In this document: in pieces, positions 59,208 through 64,000 of the stretch
Numbering within the stretch: the first letter of the stretch is position 1
Layout: every line of letters begins with the position of its first letter
From: Fremontodendron californicum
Lineage: Eukaryota; Streptophyta; Magnoliopsida; Malvales; Malvaceae
NCBI GenBank assembly: GCA_030761205.1
Contig: JAULJL010000002.1
Coordinates: 41,256,814-41,320,813, forward strand
Direction: 5' to 3'
Length of the DNA: 64,000 nt
Translations under genes and position numbers: made by a program
Notes under the pieces: model-generated
Database searches by the model: none
What the model saw: only the letters and a program-made list of their open reading frames with translations
What the model was told of the DNA's origin: nothing

Positions 59208-59585
59208 ACTAATTAACATTTTCATAATAATTTTAAGAATTTTACTATATATAATAATAATATATTTATTCAATAGATTGAAAATAATAAATAAAATTGT
59301 TCACTACTACATTTAATACAATATTATTATGGATTTATATTTGATGCACGATTAGTATATAGATCTATACATTGATAGTGCACAATCTGTTAAAAGTTAG
59401 GTTTAGAGTGTAGGATTTTAAAATTTAGGGTTTATCTTTTAATGAAATGTCACCGTAAGATTCACTGACAGTTAATAATTTTATATACTAATAATATATC
59501 AAATACAAATCCTAATATTATTATTATTATAAATAATAAATTAACTAATTTTAAAATTATTTTAAAACACTAGTTAACAAAACGT
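59208..59585. mobile_element. MITE with a second MITE nested inside
   Basis: The outer element runs from ATTAACATTTTCATAATAATT to AAAACACTAGTTAACAAAACG, of the same family as 55,233. Its core is interrupted at about 59,335-59,510 by a copy of the TTTGTATTTGAT family (ATTTATATTTGATGCACGA ... TATATCAAATACAAAT). TATTATTA-rich sequence on both sides fits a target duplication but is too simple to prove it. Confidence 0.65.
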
Positions 59586-59689
59586 AACATTTAAAATACA
59601 AAAGTTAGCAAAACTTTAATTTAATGCTTCTCGGAAGGCATGAGGTCTTGCTTTAAAAAAACTCAAACCGCCTTTTAATGTTCCACTTA

Positions 59690-60296
59690 GGCCTAGCTTA
59701 GCATTGCTGTTGCGGTTTGAAAAAGCTTGGTTTGAAAAAAGTGTGTTTGAAAAGTGCTTTGAAAGATTGCTGTGAAAAAGTGTGGTTTGAGATTTTTGAG
59801 TGTTTAACATTGCTGTGAAAAAATGCTGTAAGAAGATAAAATGTCTAAAAAGGATATCATATTAAAAAATAATGAATAAGTTATTTTTAATACTAATTGA
59901 GTAAATTAATATTATTTTTTTTTATAAATAAAATTCTTTCATCTTATAAATAATTATTATATTCTTTTTATAATTTTAAAATATATAAACATATCATAAG
60001 TTGATAACATTTTATATTTAAGATAAAATCTATAAAATAACAATTATGTATACATCATATAATATACAAAAAATATATATATAAATATGTAATATATAAA
60101 TTATTTAAAGGGTATAAAAGTTATTATACATATAAAATATTAAAGTTGAACCGCAAACACACATTTAAAGTGTATTTGCGGTTGGCTCAAAAACTCCCGC
60201 CAAAAACCACTTATAGTATAATATATGAGTTGTTTAGGATTGAGGTGGCTGCCAAAAAGAGCTTTTCGGCAGCCAACCTCAATCCTAAACGAGCCC
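59690..60296. mobile_element. PIF/Harbinger-like MITE, 607 bp
   Basis: Begins GGCCTAGCTTAGCATTGC and ends AATCCTAAACGAGCCC; TTA flanks both sides (59,687-59,689 and 60,297-60,299), the classic PIF/Harbinger duplication. A small hairpin (GGCTGCC...GGCAGCC, 60,247-60,275) sits near the right end. Related to 30,665-31,056. Confidence 0.75.
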
Positions 60297-60299
60297 TTA

Positions 60300-62229
60300 A
60301 TGCATTATTTTACTTGGACAGTATGAAATTCCTCGATTTTTTGTTTTTAATCTATTCATAATTTTCAATTCTTTATCTAATTAATTTATTTAAAAAAGAT
60401 ATTATGCATCAAAATTCTCGAACATGTAACAATATCATACCATATGAACTAATACTCAATTGACGAAATTCCTCGAACTTATGATACTTAATAGACAAGG
60501 CACCTAATTAAAATAAATACGTATTAATTTGACTATACATTAACCTAGGTTACCCAATACGTCTCCTCGTTACAATTCTCTATAAATTCAACTTAGACTG
60601 CAGTGCACTCAACACACACCGCCAATAAAATTACAAACCCTTCCAAACCTTTCTTTAATTTAATTCACTTTACCAATAACTATAAGTATTCCTTACTAAT
60701 TTACAATTAAAATTTTTCAGTATTTTATCAAGTTAAGGCCCTGTTACATTTTTTTTAGAGAATAGTGTATTAAAATTCCCCAAGCCAAATAGCATTTCAT
60801 TAAGACAATTTTTTAAGGTATAAATTAAAAATAAATGTTATCTGTTTATTGATTTATTTATTAAGAGTGTGTTTATAACTATTGGAAAAAATTAACGATT
60901 TAAATTTTTTTCAATGTGTTTAATAACTTATATTAAATATTACTCAATAAAAAAATTTCAAATGTTAAATGAAATAAGTAGATAAAGATTTATATATTAC
61001 TCAATACACAATATTTTCATTTTATTTAAAAAATTTATATTTGAATTAAATTATCATTTTTTTTTAATTACAAAAGATGAGATATCTTAATTATCCCATT
61101 TAAGTTCTATCTAGAACTATCCAAATAATATCAAATGCTACGATAATAAGATTAAAATTATAAAATGAATAATTTTTAAAATTCAAAATTATAAAATAAT
61201 ATAATTATTTTAAATATTTAATTTTTAGTAATATATTAAATAATTTTTATAATATAAATTAAAAATAAATATATTTATTAGGAAGAAATATCAAATATCC
61301 GTAGACTTGGGACTTGGGTTAGATGGGCTAGGCTAAGGCTTACATTCTATGCCATATTTAATAAAGAGAGTTTTTTTAATCTGAACTTGGCTCGCCAGAC
61401 TAGGCTTGAAGTTGAGTTTGGAATTCCAAAGTCCAAACCCAGACTCTCCTCCCATAAGCTGATAATAAAGCACAAAGAATGAATATTTTTATTTCTTCAC
61501 CAAACAACAAAAGGAGTATTTACGTGGCTTTTTTTTTTTACTGTAAAAACTGTAAGTCAAACAAATTAGGACAAAAAAACTTACCTATGCTTGTTAAAGC
61601 CGTAGAAGTACTATTTTCTATCACAGTGTTAATAAGAATTACCAAAAATATTTATTTTAACAAATATGAAGAGGAACAAGACATGTAGGAGAGCTATGAG
61701 ACAAATGATAACAGTACTTCCTACTTAAAAAATAAAAATCAAGGAAGAATACCAACAACAAAAAAAAGAAAAGGTTATGAAGTGAAACGGACAGGCACGG
61801 GAGATTAAAAAAGGGAGCAAGATAGGAAAGAAGGAAGTAGGAATTAGTATTATATTACAGTAGCAGTAGATCAGTCTCCTGCTCAGTGACCTCTCTCTAT
61901 CTCTTTTGTCATTCTCGTTAACACTTTTGACGGTTTTTAGGTGATTCAACTCAACTCCCTTCACTCTCTTCACCAATACCCTCCCTCCTTAATTCCTTAC
62001 CGCTTCTGCCCCTTCTCTCAGGGAGTCAGGGGCATAGAAATTAGTAAACCCTCCCCTGCATTGTCCTATGTTCTCTCACTATTGCACCATTTGCTCATTT
62101 TCTGAACCCATAAACCCAACACTTTCACACTCCATTCCGCTGTGGAAATCTTGTAGCTAGCTAACTAAACTAAGCAAGTTGAAAGAAATTAAAAACAGAG
62201 AAAAAAGAAGCAGCAGCAGCAAAAACCTC
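60300..62229. other. Intergenic DNA upstream of thaumatin-like gene 2
   Basis: AT-rich to about 61,700, with a degenerate GGGCTAGGC-rich repeat at 61,300-61,450. The final 400 bp are more balanced, with a purine-rich then pyrimidine-rich leader and an AGCAGCAGCAGC run (62,209-62,220) just before the start codon. No separate gene is visible. Confidence 0.5.
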
Positions 62230-63834
62230 ATGGATCTTCACTCCATTAGCTCCTTAGCTCTTATTCTGAACCTCATTGTCTTACTTGTTACCTCAAAAGG
62301 TTAAATCAAGCTCCCTCTTTTTTTGGGTTTCTCTCACATTCACATTTTTAGCTCGGAATTTGCATTTTTTAACATGTCATAGTTTTAATCTTTACACTAA
62401 AAAACTCGTCATTTTTCTTTATCAGGTGTATCAGGTGCTTCTTTCACATTTGTCAACCGATGTGGCTACACTGTGTGGCCTGGGATATTAGCAAATGCAG
62501 GCAGTCCTAAACTCGACAGCACCGGATTCGAGCTACCTAAAGACTCGTCTCGTTCGTTTCAAGCACCAACAGGCTGGTCGGGTCGTTTTTGGGGTCGAAC
62601 GGGCTGCACATTTGACGGATCCGGTTCTGGAACCTGCGTAACAGGCGACTGCGGGTCAAGTCAGATGGAATGCAACGGACTCGGAGCTGCTCCGCCTGTA
62701 ACTCTGGCTGAGTTCACTCTTGGAACAGGAGGGCAAGATTTTTACGACGTCAGCCTTGTTGATGGCTACAATATCGCCATGATCGTTGAAGGCAGTGGTG
62801 GGTCGGGTCTTTGTGCTTCGACCGGATGTACAACTGACTTGAACCGCCAATGCCCGTCGGAACTCCGGGTTGGGGATGGTGACGCTTGCAAGAGCGCGTG
62901 TGAGGCATTCGGGAGTCCCGAGTATTGTTGTAGTGGCGCGTATAGCACACCCGACACATGCAAACCGTCGGTTTATTCTGAGATGTTCAAGGCCGCGTGT
63001 CCGAGATCTTACAGCTATGCGTACGATGATGCTACAAGCACATTCACGTGTACTGGTGCAGATTATACGGTGACGTTTTGTCCGTCTTCTCCTAGGTAAT
63101 GTTTCACTAGCATTTTTGTTGTCTAAACTCTTAATATGGTAAAGACTTTATTGATTGTTTACCCTTTTTCTTGTCTAAATTTCTCCATTTTATGAACTCT
63201 AACTGGGGTTAGTTAAAGATAAAAATTGGTAGTTTATAAAGATAAAAGATTATTCCTCTTTTTTTTTTTTCATTTTTGCTTTGTGTCTCCATCACTTGGG
63301 AAATTGGTGGGTTAACTTTAAGGGAGGAAAATATTGAAGTGAATTATTGGTGAAATAAAGTAATATATTTTTAATGAGGTGGGCTGCTTTAAATATAAAT
63401 TGATTTGTCTGTCGAGGATATGGTTTCATGATGAATCTGACAAAAAATTGTATGTTTACTGCAAGAGTAATTTAAGGTTTGTTCCTGATATGTCTTGTTG
63501 CAGTCAAAAATCCTCGAGAGATGCTACACCAGTTACAGAAGCTACCCCAATGACTGGCTCAACATCACAAGGATCAGGGACAGAATCTGGGATAACTAAT
63601 TCTGGTAATGGTTATGGATATTCTGGTTCAGGGTATTCCAGTTCTGGTTCTGGATACTCTGGTTCAGGTTCAAGCTCTGAATCAGGATCTGGACAAACCA
63701 TGTTGACAGATGGGTCATGGTTAGCTGGTTTGGCAATGGGAGATTCACCAAGAACAGCTTCTCCCACTTTTCTACAATTTGCACTCATGGCATCAACAGT
63801 TGTCTCTCTCTTGTTTTCATTTCTTTACTTGTAG
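62230..63834 (+). CDS. Thaumatin-like protein with GPI-type tail, gene 2
   Basis: Exons 62230-62299, 62426-63095 and 63504-63834 join to 356 residues. Exon 1 encodes a signal peptide; exon 2 encodes a complete thaumatin domain with 16 cysteines, LAEFTL, DFYDVSLVDGYN, PSELRV and YCCSGAYSTPDTC. Exon 3 adds SQKSSRDATPV, a Ser/Gly/Tyr-rich linker (about residues 275-315) and a hydrophobic C-terminus (LQFALMASTVVSLLFSFLYL), typical of a GPI-anchored surface protein. Retention of intron 2 gives AGG TAA immediately and a shorter soluble form. Two acceptors nine bases apart at the start of exon 2 (AG at 62,425 and 62,434) would add or drop three residues after the signal peptide. It is a paralogue of the gene at 50,109, in the same orientation. 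Confidence 0.9.
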
Positions 63835-63839
63835 CCCTT

Positions 63840-64000
63840 CTCTATCTTTGTATTATGGCTTTTCTTTTCTTTTCTTTTCTTTTCTTTTTTTTATTTTTAT
63901 TTTTGTTAATGTGAATTCTTTACAGATTTGCAGCTTTGATGGGTAAATGGTGTTTAGCCTTTGTTTGAAAAGCTGACAGATTCTTGGTCCAGTTTGTAAA
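63840..64000. other. 3' UTR of thaumatin-like gene 2
   Basis: A CTTTT microsatellite (about 63,859-63,886) and T-rich DNA follow the stop codon; the window ends here. Confidence 0.5.

Overview
This window is nuclear DNA from a flowering plant, most likely a dicot and plausibly a rosid. It is AT-rich, its genes carry GT-AG introns, and all recognisable proteins are plant families. The intergenic space is packed with small plant DNA transposons and retroelement remnants. There is no sign of bacterial, organellar or viral gene organisation, and the species cannot be fixed from the sequence alone.

Layout: 1-16,500 is gene-poor. It holds MITEs (a Mutator-type one with a perfect 9-bp target-site duplication at 5,219-5,753 and a hAT-type one with a perfect 8-bp duplication at 14,360-14,925). 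It also holds an L1-type LINE with a fully open endonuclease/reverse-transcriptase frame (about 7,638-11,510, minus strand) and a short 5'-truncated sister copy (12,870-13,625) with a clean 17-bp target-site duplication. At 16,553-18,547 is an intronless ARMADILLO REPEAT ONLY gene, followed by a small ACGT-rich minisatellite, a dispersed repeat and a 1,036-bp solo LTR (20,109-21,144). From 21,150 to 26,160 lies AT-rich repeat DNA, including three tandem copies of a roughly 575-bp element. At 26,818-27,405 is a cold-shock-domain/glycine-rich/zinc-knuckle protein gene, followed by a 1.5-kb foldback palindrome (about 28,685-30,175) and more MITEs.

The right half carries four multi-exon genes: an eight-exon auxin influx carrier of the AUX1/LAX family on the minus strand (35,861-39,554, 493 aa); a three-exon Myb/SANT-like gene (47,241-48,450); and two thaumatin-like genes (50,109-52,241 and 62,230-63,834). 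Each thaumatin-like gene has three exons, and the last encodes a GPI-anchor-type tail.

The gene set ARO - CSP - LAX - TLP - TLP recalls, from memory of the Arabidopsis map, three duplicated neighbourhoods: ARO3/CSP1/TLP on chromosome 4, CSP2/TLPs further along chromosome 4, and LAX2/CSP4 on chromosome 2. The window looks like a less fractionated version of that block. The genes do not form an operon or one pathway; they are independent plant genes for polar growth (ARO), RNA chaperoning (CSP), auxin import (LAX), nuclear regulation (Myb/SANT) and apoplastic or cell-surface defence/wall functions (TLPs).

The most interesting points are the intron-2 stop/GPI switch shared by both thaumatin genes, the GC-AG intron in the LAX gene, the foldback palindrome beside the CSP gene, the chimeric tandem MITE array and the ACGT-core minisatellite behind the ARO gene. 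No unknown multi-gene system could be supported.
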